NCBI RefSeq assembly: GCF_938030145.1
Contig: NZ_CALHGM010000033.1
Coordinates: 1-64,000 of the forward strand
DNA from: an uncultured Campylobacter sp.
GTDB lineage: Bacteria; Campylobacterota; Campylobacteria; Campylobacterales; Campylobacteraceae
Length of the DNA: 64,000 nt
Direction of reading: 5' to 3'
Shown: positions 1 to 7,218 of the stretch, piece after piece
How positions within the stretch are numbered: position 1 is the stretch's first letter
Layout of the letters: each line of letters begins with the position of its first letter
The notes under the pieces: model-generated
Databases searched by the model: none
What the model saw: the letters and a program-made list of their open reading frames with translations, nothing else
Told to the model about the DNA's origin: nothing
Translations under genes and position numbers: made by a program

Positions 1-36
1 GCCTTTCTCAAATATCTCTTTTCCGTTAATTTGCAT
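1..36 (-). CDS. Partial CDS: N-terminus of a paralogue of the 129-residue gene at 1900-2289
   Basis: Only the first 12 codons lie in the window (MQINGKEIFEKG); the gene runs off the left edge. The start codon is complementary to 34-36. The peptide differs from the start of the complete gene at 1900-2289 (MQINGKEIFYKG) only at residue 10, and the upstream DNA is also duplicated. It is therefore the next member of the same immunity-type array. Its function is unknown. Confidence 0.6.
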   Translation of the reverse strand, partial: MQINGKEIFEKG

Positions 37-128
37 TTGGGTTTCCTTTTATTGGAATGTGGGTTTGCCAGCATTATATCGTAATATATTTTTAAAATTC
101 TCGCAGAAATTATCATTTTATAAAACTA

Positions 129-401
129 CTATTTTAAAAGCGTAATTTGTTTTAAAGCCTTTTTCGCGCACTCCCTTAGATCCTCTTCACTTAATGAATC
201 GCCTACCGTATCATCACCCCTCAACTCTTCGTCTGGTTCGAATTCATCGATATCGGTAAGAAGCCTGTTTAGTGGCTCATAATATTCATCAGGGAAATTT
301 TTATCATTCATAAATTTATCCCAATATATCTTTTCGAATTCAAATACGTCGATTCTGTTTTGCAAAAAATCCTCTATTATTTTTATATATTCCTCTATCA
401 T
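129..401 (-). CDS. Colicin-immunity-like small acidic protein
   Basis: A 90-residue acidic protein. The layout is a short helical N-terminus (IEDFLQNRIDVFEFEKIY), then DIDEFEPDEELR and a C-terminal DSLSEEDLRECAKKAL. This order, with FE-K-Y, D-D-E-F and DEEL-R blocks, resembles the bacterial self-protective colicin-like immunity family (remembered family pattern, not searched). Such proteins bind a cognate nuclease toxin in the cytoplasm. It is the last complete gene of a co-directional AT-rich array. No matching toxin is visible here. Confidence 0.6.
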   Translation of the reverse strand: MIEEYIKIIEDFLQNRIDVFEFEKIYWDKFMNDKNFPDEYYEPLNRLLTDIDEFEPDEELRGDDTVGDSLSEEDLRECAKKALKQITLLK

Positions 402-422
402 TGACCCTCTTTCGGTATATTT

Positions 423-695
423 TTAATCGCCCGCCGCTCTAATGCTTAGAACTGACCATAAATCACTACCTATATTCACGCCTTCGCATAAATTTTTTAT
501 AATTGTTAAGTCGTTAGAAGAAATTTTTATATCATATTCATACATTTGAACCAAAAAATCTTCCAGCGCTATACCATATTCTCCAGCCTTAACCAGCTCT
601 TCCAAATAAATTACAAAGTCGTACCGACCGACTCCGGCAAATTTATCTTCGTAATTACAGAACAAATTTAAAAATATCGGATCGCCATATCTCAT
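423..695 (-). CDS. MafI-like small immunity protein (putative)
   Basis: A 90-residue protein with the segment VKAGEYGIALEDFLVQMYEYDIKISSNDL followed by KNLCEGV. It resembles MafI-type immunity proteins, in which a helical E-x-G-x-A-L-E unit precedes a Y-D-I-x-I-S segment. It lies 27 nt upstream of the colicin-immunity-like gene and is co-directional with it. The family call is from memory of the motif; the role as a contact-toxin antidote is inferred from the neighbours. Confidence 0.5.
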   Translation of the reverse strand: MRYGDPIFLNLFCNYEDKFAGVGRYDFVIYLEELVKAGEYGIALEDFLVQMYEYDIKISSNDLTIIKNLCEGVNIGSDLWSVLSIRAAGD

Positions 696-741
696 TCGCC
701 ACTTTCCTTAAATTTATTTATCACTGCTACCTCATAATCTT

Positions 742-1221
742 CTAGCTTCGAATTTCTATTTGAATATCAAGCAAGTCATCGTGATCTGGGTATTTAGCGG
801 TTTCTGAGAGCGTAAATTGTATCACGTCTAGCAACTGCCTAGCCAGATCGCTGTATTTTTTCTTGAATGCATCAAAATGTAAGAAAATTAGCTTTAAATC
901 GTCTCGAACGCCCTGCTTATTTTTTAACCCATATCTCGAGTTTTCTTCTTTTTCTTCGATGTATTCGCTATAGCTTTCCCATTCGTCCTTATCTTCGTAT
1001 TGCTCCCATTCTTCCTCGCTGTAGTCTTTCCATTCTTTAAATCGTAGAAACCAAAAGAAGTCCGCGAATGCATCAGGGCCGATACGCAGCGGCAAGGCCA
1101 ACTTTTCAGATAGATAGGAGTATAACTTATGCTCTATTTCTTTGGGGCAATAATTATGCCACTCATCAATATATCTTCTGTATTTTTGCAACTCGTCAAA
1201 GTCAATCACTACTTCTATCAT
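742..1221 (-). CDS. Hypothetical acidic protein in immunity array
   Basis: A 159-residue, strongly acidic protein with an aromatic and Glu-rich middle (residues about 60-95, many W/E/D/Y). I do not recognise a family. No signal peptide or membrane segment is evident, so it is probably cytoplasmic. Gene size, acidity, strand and AT content match its immunity-type neighbours, which makes an antidote role plausible but unproven. Confidence 0.5.
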   Translation of the reverse strand: MIEVVIDFDELQKYRRYIDEWHNYCPKEIEHKLYSYLSEKLALPLRIGPDAFADFFWFLRFKEWKDYSEEEWEQYEDKDEWESYSEYIEEKEENSRYGLKNKQGVRDDLKLIFLHFDAFKKKYSDLARQLLDVIQFTLSETAKYPDHDDLLDIQIEIRS

Positions 1222-1313
1222 TTTTCCTCACCCCAACTATGCTAACGCATATTTTCTTAAAATTCTAAAAATCAAACAAACGTAAATTAACGCAAACTCG
1301 CCTTTATTAAATT

Positions 1314-1874
1314 TTAGTACAAATCAGACCAAAAAGGCACATACGGGCATTTTCCGACCGGCTCAAGAGGATTTTTGCTAAATTCCCTCAAAAAGTAGTC
1401 ATATAAATTTTTCCCATAATAGATGACGTCGGTATAGTATATAGATAAGACCGGTGGATCCGGTAATTTAATACACGGCATATACCTATGAGAATATATA
1501 GGTATAATCTTAGGCGCTATTTTGGCTGCTTCTAGTATAATGGCTCGCTTGCGAGATTGGTCTTCGGGCATCGGACCCCATTTTTGCGTATTCCAATAGC
1601 CCTCATTTGGAAAAATTTCATCAATAGGATCGTTTTTTAAATATTCAAAGACGTAGTTCATAGCCTGCTTTATCTCCTTTATATTTTCATCGCTAAAGTC
1701 TCTCCAATTATAAAATTCTACCGAAATAGGCAATGTATATGATAAGAAGCCTCTTAGACTTTTTGGAAATTTAAACTCATAAATTTGCTCTATTTTGTCT
1801 ATTTCGCTCTCTTTCAAACCATCGCTCAATTCTATGCCGCTCTTTTCTAGCAGCTCTTTTATTTGCTTATACAT
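1314..1874 (-). CDS. SMI1/KNR4 (SUKH) family protein
   Basis: A 186-residue protein. Residues about 18-75 carry the SUKH signature: L-K-E-S-E-I-D-K-I-E, then FKFPKSLRGFLSYTLPIS, and FYNWRDFSDENIKEIK. SUKH domains are common immunity proteins for polymorphic nuclease toxins. The C-terminal half (PIYSHRYMPC, PPVLSIYYTDVIYYG) matches the longer bacterial SMI1/KNR4 members that bind a ligand or toxin surface. It sits in the middle of the immunity array. Confidence 0.75.
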   Translation of the reverse strand: MYKQIKELLEKSGIELSDGLKESEIDKIEQIYEFKFPKSLRGFLSYTLPISVEFYNWRDFSDENIKEIKQAMNYVFEYLKNDPIDEIFPNEGYWNTQKWGPMPEDQSRKRAIILEAAKIAPKIIPIYSHRYMPCIKLPDPPVLSIYYTDVIYYGKNLYDYFLREFSKNPLEPVGKCPYVPFWSDLY

Positions 1875-1899
1875 ATTCTATTTTATCCTTATAAGGCTT

Positions 1900-2289
1900 T
1901 TAGTCGTAGTTGAAGTCATCTAAATCATATCCGAAAATTTTGATTGTTTTTAAGGCCAACTCCCTGACCTCTATCCAGGACTTATTGTGATAGACCAAAT
2001 ATTCATAATCATCTACGTATAACGATCTATCGTCCTTAAAGTTTTTAAGAATAAGAGACTTAAGCTCTCTTAGTGCATCCCTTTCGTATGACAAGAAATA
2101 AAATTCAAATTCCTCCAATAGGGCATTAGCGCAGGAATCACATAAAAAATATACCATCTCCTTAGGATTTTCGCAATCTTCATCTGTAGTGTGCACAAGA
2201 TATTTATCCTGATATTCCAAAGAAGCCATTCGCCACAGATAAAACATAAGCCCACCTTTATAGAATATCTCTTTTCCATTAATTTGCAT
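1900..2289 (-). CDS. Hypothetical protein, duplicated member of immunity array
   Basis: A 129-residue protein containing a C-D-S-C pair near residue 50 and a helical, charged C-terminus ending DLDDFNYD. I do not recognise the family. A second copy starts at the left edge of the window (complement of 1-36) with an almost identical N-terminus and upstream DNA, so the gene was duplicated recently. The ribosome site is AAGGAAA just upstream of the ATG (complement of 2287-2289). An immunity role is inferred only from context. Confidence 0.55.
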   Translation of the reverse strand: MQINGKEIFYKGGLMFYLWRMASLEYQDKYLVHTTDEDCENPKEMVYFLCDSCANALLEEFEFYFLSYERDALRELKSLILKNFKDDRSLYVDDYEYLVYHNKSWIEVRELALKTIKIFGYDLDDFNYD

Positions 2290-2322
2290 TTGGGTTTCCT
2301 TTTATTGGGATATGGGTTTCGT

Positions 2323-2664
2323 CTAGCATTCTAAACTCACATATTTTAATAAAATTTTCGGTCTTATATACAGTTCTATCTGCACCATTATGTCTATAGC
2401 AAAATTTTGTCCTATTTCTATAAATTCGCCATCTTTATTTCTTCTGATGTTTAAGGACTCGATGCATTCGGCGGTAAATTCCACAGCTGTCTCCCTGCCT
2501 GCTTTTATAGTAATTTCCACCCATCCCTCGACTATACAATATGTAAATATTAGCCCGTCTATTTCGAACGTATATTTTCCAATATCGCTATCTATTTCAT
2601 CCGGGTAAAAACCAAAAAAATCGCTCATCTCTACCGTATCGGGGTATGTTTTTATATATGTCAT
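2323..2664 (-). CDS. Hypothetical protein in immunity array
   Basis: A 113-residue protein, mostly predicted beta (KYTFEIDGLIFTYCIVEGWVEI) with a helical tail. No family is recognised. There is no signal peptide. It lies 33 nt upstream of the duplicated 129-residue gene on the same strand. Small cytoplasmic beta-rich proteins of this kind are frequent in immunity arrays, but nothing in the sequence proves the role. Confidence 0.5.
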   Translation of the reverse strand: MTYIKTYPDTVEMSDFFGFYPDEIDSDIGKYTFEIDGLIFTYCIVEGWVEITIKAGRETAVEFTAECIESLNIRRNKDGEFIEIGQNFAIDIMVQIELYIRPKILLKYVSLEC

Positions 2665-2747
2665 TTTATGCCCTTTCGTCTCTATCCACCGTAATTTTTG
2701 CTTTTGCTAAATTATACACCATATTTGCGAAGCAAAGATCATTTATA

Positions 2748-3143
2748 TTAATTTTCATAGAAAAATTTGATTTTATAAAAATTCTCATCCCCCGATGCAA
2801 CCGCCATCAATAGGCTTTTTATACGGCGAAATCTATCGAAAATATTCGGCTTTGTATCTTCTTGATATTTATACGTTTTAAAACATTCGCTTTTTGCGTC
2901 TATATCTACGTCGCGCCAACTTCCGTTTAGAAATATATCATTAGAGATAGAAATAATGCCTTGCATTATTTCTGGGTCCAACTCTTTGTTTTTATAATGC
3001 CGCAAAATCTTTTTTAAATCGGCTTCCAATTTCCAATATTCGTCATCGGACCATAGATTATTATCTAAAATCATACCTATGAACGAATTTGCATCATATC
3101 TATCATCAAATGCGGTATTTCGATAAAAATTTACAAGATTCAT
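2748..3143 (-). CDS. Imm41-like immunity protein, copy 2
   Basis: A 131-residue protein. I place the start at the ATG complementary to 3141-3143, because AAAGGA lies about 8 nt upstream and because a longer reading would overlap the preceding gene. It begins MNLVNFYRNT and carries NSFIGMI, LWSDDEYWKLE and ISISNDIF blocks shared with the adjacent gene at 3148-3534. The N-S-F-x-G plus W-S-D-x-x-Y-W-x-L pattern resembles immunity protein 41 (recalled, not searched). The two genes are tandem paralogues separated by four bases. Confidence 0.55.
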   Translation of the reverse strand: MNLVNFYRNTAFDDRYDANSFIGMILDNNLWSDDEYWKLEADLKKILRHYKNKELDPEIMQGIISISNDIFLNGSWRDVDIDAKSECFKTYKYQEDTKPNIFDRFRRIKSLLMAVASGDENFYKIKFFYEN

Positions 3144-3147
3144 TGTA

Positions 3148-3534
3148 TTAATCCTTTGGAACATACCAAAAACCGTTATTGTCAAGCTTTTCTTTGAATA
3201 CGATGCTGTTGCATAGAACCTTTAATCTTTCAAATCTATCATATATGCTAGGCACTACGCCGTCGCTGTTTTTCGCACACAATATATTGCTTACATAAAT
3301 TTCCGATTTGTCCTCCATGCCGATAACATCATTAAATATCGCTAGTATTGCGATGAAAATTTCTCTTGGAAGCGTTTTTTTATGATAAAAGCTCAAAATC
3401 TGCATTAAAGTTTTATCTAACTCCCAATAGTCGCAATCCGACCAAGATTTTTGATAGATAAACTTTCCGACAAACGAATTGATGCTAAATTTATCAGAAT
3501 TCGTTGAATTTTGGTATAAAAACTCTAAGTCCAT
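3148..3534 (-). CDS. Imm41-like immunity protein, copy 1
   Basis: A 128-residue protein starting MDLEFLYQNS. It aligns along its length with the next gene: NSFVGKF, SWSDCDYWELDKTL, ILSFYHKKTLPREI and IFNDVIG match NSFIGMI, LWSDDEYWKLEADL and IISISNDIF. The pair therefore arose by tandem duplication and has since diverged strongly, as expected for antidotes tracking different toxin alleles. The Imm41 resemblance is from memory. Confidence 0.55.
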   Translation of the reverse strand: MDLEFLYQNSTNSDKFSINSFVGKFIYQKSWSDCDYWELDKTLMQILSFYHKKTLPREIFIAILAIFNDVIGMEDKSEIYVSNILCAKNSDGVVPSIYDRFERLKVLCNSIVFKEKLDNNGFWYVPKD

Positions 3535-3607
3535 TAATCACCGTCCTTTTTCATTTATTCATTAAATTTAGCCATCTTTATGGCGAATTTGCGTTTATAA
3601 AAATCTA

Positions 3608-3943
3608 TTATTTTCTATTTGATAGCTCTTTAGATAGAATTTCTGAATCAGGATACAATTTTTTCAAAAATTCTATCTCTTCTTGATCTAGCTCATCTAA
3701 AACCTCTTCTGTCGGTCTTTCGCTTAAAATTTTTCCATAAACCAAACTCAATCGCTTATATGCGCGCGGGTTACCATTCTTTTCAAATTGCCTTATTATA
3801 GCAATTCTGCACTCTTTTGTTATTTCGGTATCGCCCATAAAAAGATCTTTTATATCGCAAGAGGCGCTTTGCTCTTTATATAGATAAAATATCCACGCAA
3901 ATAATATTATAACGGCGGCAATAAAGTAAATCTTATTTTTCAT
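3608..3943 (-). CDS. Small single-pass membrane protein, paralogue A
   Basis: A 111-residue protein with one N-terminal hydrophobic segment (residues about 5-22) followed by a soluble domain carrying CDIKDL, K-E-C-R-x-A-I-I-R, NPRAYKRL and LDELDQEEIEFLKKL. The same blocks occur in the neighbour at 3952-4413, so they are paralogues. A membrane anchor with a periplasmic domain would suit protection against a toxin acting at the inner membrane or periplasm (inference). Confidence 0.55.
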   Translation of the reverse strand: MKNKIYFIAAVIILFAWIFYLYKEQSASCDIKDLFMGDTEITKECRIAIIRQFEKNGNPRAYKRLSLVYGKILSERPTEEVLDELDQEEIEFLKKLYPDSEILSKELSNRK

Positions 3944-3951
3944 GAAAGCTC

Positions 3952-4413
3952 TTATTCTTTTGGTTTTTTATCCGCGTAATATAGATGCATGACTTCATCC
4001 ATGTTAATCTCTTTTTCCTTTCCGATCCGCTCGGTACATAATGTGAAATTTCCCTCCCTCAAAACGCACTTTTTTAATAAACCAACTATAAAGTCGTTAT
4101 TTGTGCATAGATCTAAATTCCCGGAATGAAATTTTTTAATAAAATTTAGTTCCTCTTTGTCTAATTCTTGCTGCGCCTTTTGATCTATACAATATCTATC
4201 TAAAAAATATCGCTCATAAAAATAGAAAAGTCGCCTATATGCCCCGCTGTTGCCATTATTAGCTCGTCGTATCAATTTTAATCTGCATTTTTGCTCCATA
4301 CGATTGTAGTTTTGCCTCAACATATCGTTAATATCACAAGGTGAAAAACTTAGCACCGAAAGAACAATATAAATACAAAGAAATATACTAAGTATGATGA
4401 GAAAAAATTTCAT
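3952..4413 (-). CDS. Small single-pass membrane protein, paralogue B
   Basis: A 153-residue protein with an N-terminal membrane segment (residues about 2-22), then CDINDMLRQ, QKCRLKLIRR, SGAYRRLFYFYERY and LDKEELNFIKK, matching the downstream paralogue at 3608-3943. It has an extra C-terminal segment with three Cys (CTNN, KKCVL, LCTER). It is the promoter-proximal gene of the array, whose 5' side abuts the tRNA cluster. Function is unknown; a membrane-anchored antidote is possible. Confidence 0.55.
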   Translation of the reverse strand: MKFFLIILSIFLCIYIVLSVLSFSPCDINDMLRQNYNRMEQKCRLKLIRRANNGNSGAYRRLFYFYERYFLDRYCIDQKAQQELDKEELNFIKKFHSGNLDLCTNNDFIVGLLKKCVLREGNFTLCTERIGKEKEINMDEVMHLYYADKKPKE

Positions 4414-4492
4414 TTTATATCCTTACTTATTTTTGGTTTTTTAGATATAACCGATCAATCATAGAATTTGCGATTTAATTAGTAATATAAAG

Positions 4493-4568
4493 TGGTGTCC
4501 TGCGTTGGATTCGAACCAACGACCCCCTCATTAAAAGTGAGATGCTCTACCTACTGAGCTAGCAAGAC
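4493..4568 (-). tRNA. tRNA-Lys (UUU)
   Basis: The complement folds as a full cloverleaf: acceptor GTCTTGC pairs with GCAGGAC, the anticodon loop is CTTTTAA (anticodon TTT), the T-loop is TTCGAAT, and the 3' CCA is encoded. It is the last of three co-directional tRNAs. Confidence 0.95.
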
Positions 4569-4579
4569 ATCCTAAGAAG

Positions 4580-4656
4580 TGGCGCGACGAATGGGGCTCG
4601 AACCCACGACCTCCGCCGTGACAGGGCGGCATTCTAACCAGCTGAACTACCGTCGC
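4580..4656 (-). tRNA. tRNA-Asp (GUC)
   Basis: The complement starts GCGACGG and ends CGTCGCGCCA, with CCA encoded. The anticodon loop CTGTCAC gives anticodon GTC. It lies 11 nt upstream of tRNA-Lys on the same strand. Confidence 0.95.
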
Positions 4657-4667
4657 ACCAAAAATCA

Positions 4668-4713
4668 CACTTGCGGTGCAAGTGCTAAAGAAGTATGAAA
4701 TCCAAGGATTTCA
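4668..4713. other. Two short perfect hairpins between tRNA-Val and tRNA-Asp
   Basis: CACTTGC (4668-4674) pairs with GCAAGTG (4678-4684) over a GGT loop, and TGAAATCC (4696-4703) pairs with GGATTTCA (4706-4713) over an AA loop. The tRNAs flank them on one transcript, so they may be RNase processing structures. They look too weak to be terminators because no T-run follows. Confidence 0.45.
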
Positions 4714-4716
4714 AAA

Positions 4717-4792
4717 TGGTGGTCGCTGTAGGGATCGAACCTGCGACATCCACCTTGTAAGGGTGGCGCTCTACCAGCTGAGCTAAGCGACC
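4717..4792 (-). tRNA. tRNA-Val (UAC)
   Basis: The complement begins GGTCGCTTAGCTC and ends GCGACCACCA. The anticodon loop CTTACAA gives TAC, and CCA is encoded. It is the first of the three tRNAs in transcription order. Confidence 0.95.
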
Positions 4793-4920
4793 ATTTGGGT
4801 TTAAAAAAGAAATGTAATTATATATCTAATACGATTAATTTTCACTTAAACAATGATGAAAAGACTGAAATTGTGCTATACTTGCGACATAAAATTTTAT
4901 CAAAGGCTCGGTAAATTTAG

Positions 4921-5508
4921 ATGAAAAAGTTGCTTTTCGCCCTGTTTTTAGCGCTTCAAGCCCCCGCTTACTCGCCGAACGAGATCGTAAACGCCATCGC
5001 CGCAGTAGCGCAAAACGAAGGGGTGAAGCCCGAGATCCTCTACACCATCGTCAAAATCGAAAGCGACTTCGAGCCCTACACGATCTCCTTTTTGACGAAC
5101 AAAGCAAATGCCGATTATTTTGCGGGCCTGCGCAATCAAAATATCCGCATCAAGACGAGCAACTACAGCCTAAATTCCAGCAAATGGGTCGTTACGATCA
5201 TACCGGCAAACGAAATTTACGCCGTGCAGATCGCCAAGTATCTGTACGAGGACGGCTTTAGCATCGACGTGGGGCTTGGACAGCTAAACGCCGTAAATTT
5301 TAGTCAAAATGAGATCGATTATATATTCAACCCGATGTACAACCTCACCAAATGCGCCAAAATCCTGCGCAAATGCTGGAACGCCAAAAATAAAAATATC
5401 AAAGACACGATCGAGTGCTACAACTACGGCATGCGTAAACGCTACTCAAACCCTTACTACAAGCGCTTTTACGAACATTATGAGAAATTTTTCGGTAAGC
5501 CCTATTAA
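4921..5508 (+). CDS. Periplasmic lytic transglycosylase, SLT domain
   Basis: A 195-residue protein with a signal peptide (about residues 1-18, cut near APAYS). The SLT/lysozyme-like fold is shown by IVKIESDF with catalytic Glu47, DVGLGQLN (the family G-L-x-Q motif) and a late CYNYG. It should cleave the glycan strands of peptidoglycan with 1,6-anhydro product formation. A -10-like TATACT lies about 45 nt upstream; the ribosome site is weak. It is shorter than Slt70-type enzymes and is a single-domain form. A T4SS/T6SS-associated role cannot be judged from context. Confidence 0.8.
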   Translation: MKKLLFALFLALQAPAYSPNEIVNAIAAVAQNEGVKPEILYTIVKIESDFEPYTISFLTNKANADYFAGLRNQNIRIKTSNYSLNSSKWVVTIIPANEIYAVQIAKYLYEDGFSIDVGLGQLNAVNFSQNEIDYIFNPMYNLTKCAKILRKCWNAKNKNIKDTIECYNYGMRKRYSNPYYKRFYEHYEKFFGKPY

Positions 5509-5559
5509 GAGTTAGTAAAATTTCGCTAAAATCGCGCAAATTTTAAAAAAGGATATTTC

Positions 5560-6714
5560 ATGATACTGATCGCAGGACCCTGCGTGATCGAAAGTCGCGA
5601 GCTGATAATGAAAGTCGCGGAAAGTTTACGCAAATTTAACGAAATGGACGGGGTGGAATTTTACTTTAAAAGCAGCTTCGATAAAGCCAACCGCACCAGC
5701 ATCTCAAGCTTCCGCGGTCCGGGATTGCAGGGAGGCTGCGAAATTTTAGCCGAAGTAAAGGAAAAATTCGGCTATAAAATTTTAACCGACATCCACGAAA
5801 GCTACCAGGCAGAGCCCGTCGCGCGCGTCGCCGACGTGCTGCAAATACCCGCGTTTTTGTGCCGCCAAACCGATCTGCTCGTCGCCGCAGCTAATACACA
5901 GGCGGTAATAAATATCAAAAAAGGTCAGTTTTTATCGCCGCAGGCGATGAAACACAGCGTCGAAAAGGTGCTGCAAACCCGCAGCGCGCGGGCTTATACT
6001 CCGCAAAACGGCGCGGTATCCAACAATACAAACACCGCTCAAAACAGCGCCTGCTCCGATGATGCCGAAATTTGCGGCGCGCAAAACGGCGCTCAAAGTA
6101 ATACAGATAGCGGATCTTCGGCGCTAGGCGCTCAAAATTCTTGCAGTACCGGTCAGGACGCACAAAATTTTATTCATACTTGCGGCGCTAAAAGCGGTGC
6201 CGAAAATGCCGCTAAAGGTACGGCGATGCCTTGTGCCGCACAAAGCGATAACGAAGCGCAAAGCGCCTCACAGCCAAACTTATCTCATACTTGCAACGCG
6301 CAAGACGGCTCGATAAGTGCCGCGCAAAGCGCCTCACAGCCGAGCGGCGAAGGGATGCACGATCTGGCGCGCCGTTACGGCGTCTGGCTCACCGAGCGCG
6401 GCAGCACTTTCGGCTACGGAAATTTGATCGTCGATATGCGCTCGCTGCCGATTATGCGCGAGTTTGCACCGGTCATTTTCGACGCGACGCACAGCGTGCA
6501 GATGCCTAGTATCGGCGCTAAGAGCGGCGGCGACTCGCGCTTCGTGCCGTATCTCGCGCGAGCGGCGGCGGCCGTGGGCGTGGACGGCTTTTTTTACGAA
6601 ACGCACCCTGATCCCGCTAAAGCGCTTTCGGATGGGCCGAATATGCTAAATTTGCAGCAGCTAGAGCGCGTCGTAGCGCAGACGCTCGCGATTCAAAAAG
6701 CGCTCGGATTTTAG
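5560..6714 (+). CDS. kdsA: 3-deoxy-D-manno-octulosonate 8-phosphate synthase with a 120-residue insertion
   Basis: Condenses phosphoenolpyruvate with arabinose 5-phosphate to make KDO-8-phosphate for lipopolysaccharide core. Conserved blocks: IAGPCVIES, YFKSSFDKANR, FRGPG, LTDIHE, IPAFLCRQTDLL, LTERGSTFGYGN, FDATHSVQ, DGFFYETHPDP. The family is about 270-280 residues; this ORF has 384. The excess is a low-complexity block at residues about 143-266 (Ala, Gln, Asn, Ser, Cys-rich, repeated AQN) placed between VEKVLQTR and YGVWLTERG. The reading frame is kept on both sides, so the enzyme is probably functional with an exposed disordered loop. The ribosome site AAAAAAGGA is well placed. Confidence 0.9.
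   Translation: MILIAGPCVIESRELIMKVAESLRKFNEMDGVEFYFKSSFDKANRTSISSFRGPGLQGGCEILAEVKEKFGYKILTDIHESYQAEPVARVADVLQIPAFLCRQTDLLVAAANTQAVINIKKGQFLSPQAMKHSVEKVLQTRSARAYTPQNGAVSNNTNTAQNSACSDDAEICGAQNGAQSNTDSGSSALGAQNSCSTGQDAQNFIHTCGAKSGAENAAKGTAMPCAAQSDNEAQSASQPNLSHTCNAQDGSISAAQSASQPSGEGMHDLARRYGVWLTERGSTFGYGNLIVDMRSLPIMREFAPVIFDATHSVQMPSIGAKSGGDSRFVPYLARAAAAVGVDGFFYETHPDPAKALSDGPNMLNLQQLERVVAQTLAIQKALGF
5986..6357 (+). repeat. Low-complexity in-frame insertion within kdsA
   Basis: This is DNA encoding the extra block of KdsA. It is built from imperfect short repeats of the type GCTCAAAAC/GCGCAAAGC and includes AAAATT words, as in the intergenic repeats. The flanking enzyme motifs are intact and in the same frame. 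Confidence 0.7.
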
Positions 6715-7172
6715 AGCGGGCGGCTATAAAAATTTCAAATTTAGGCTAGCAAGCTTAAATTTTAATTTCGCACCGTTGCGCACGCTAGCCGATTTTCGTA
6801 CTTTGCGCTAATAAATTCTATATGCAAGGGCGTGCTTCAAGCGCAGCGAGTTTGTATATCGCCCGCTAAAAATTTCAAATGTATTGCGATAAAATTTAGC
6901 GTATTTATAAAATTTACCCCGCGAGCTTCACTAAGCCTCGGGGCTTCGATAAAATTTATGCAGCACAGGGCGATCGCCAGGCCGCGAGCGGGGCAGTTTC
7001 GCGCCGCTAAATTTACAATTTTAAAAGCCTTCTTTGCAGAATTTAGCTATAAATTTTGCACCGAATTTCGCAGCCGACAAAGTAAAATTTAATCTAAATT
7101 TACGCTCAAATTCCGATCGTCCAATCCGCGCCATTACACGACTCACTGTATGAAATTTAAGCCGAGATTAAT
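6715..7172. other. Gene-free spacer with AAATTT-rich repeats
   Basis: I see no credible gene between kdsA and the promoter of the PH-domain gene. A plus-strand reading of 86 codons at 6832-7092 is Lys-Phe-rich, has no ribosome site or recognisable domain, and reflects the AAATTT repeats. Confidence 0.5.
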
Positions 7173-7187
7173 GGGGGGGGGTATAAT
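7173..7187 (+). promoter_or_regulatory. G9 homopolymer directly abutting a TATAAT -10 box
   Basis: Nine consecutive G (7173-7181) run straight into TATAAT (7182-7187), 31 nt before the ATG at 7219. In Campylobacter, poly-G tracts of 8-11 are the usual slipped-strand (phase-variation) sites. Here length change would alter the spacing between the -10 box and upstream promoter elements, that is, transcriptional phase variation (inference). Confidence 0.6.
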
Positions 7188-7218
7188 TCAAATCCTAATT
7201 TCTTTTAAAGGATATTTC

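Noticed and set aside
6832..7092. An 86-codon Lys-Phe-rich ORF
   Set aside because: No ribosome site or domain; it is a product of AAATTT words, and unlike the three bridging ORFs it is not tied to neighbouring starts and stops.
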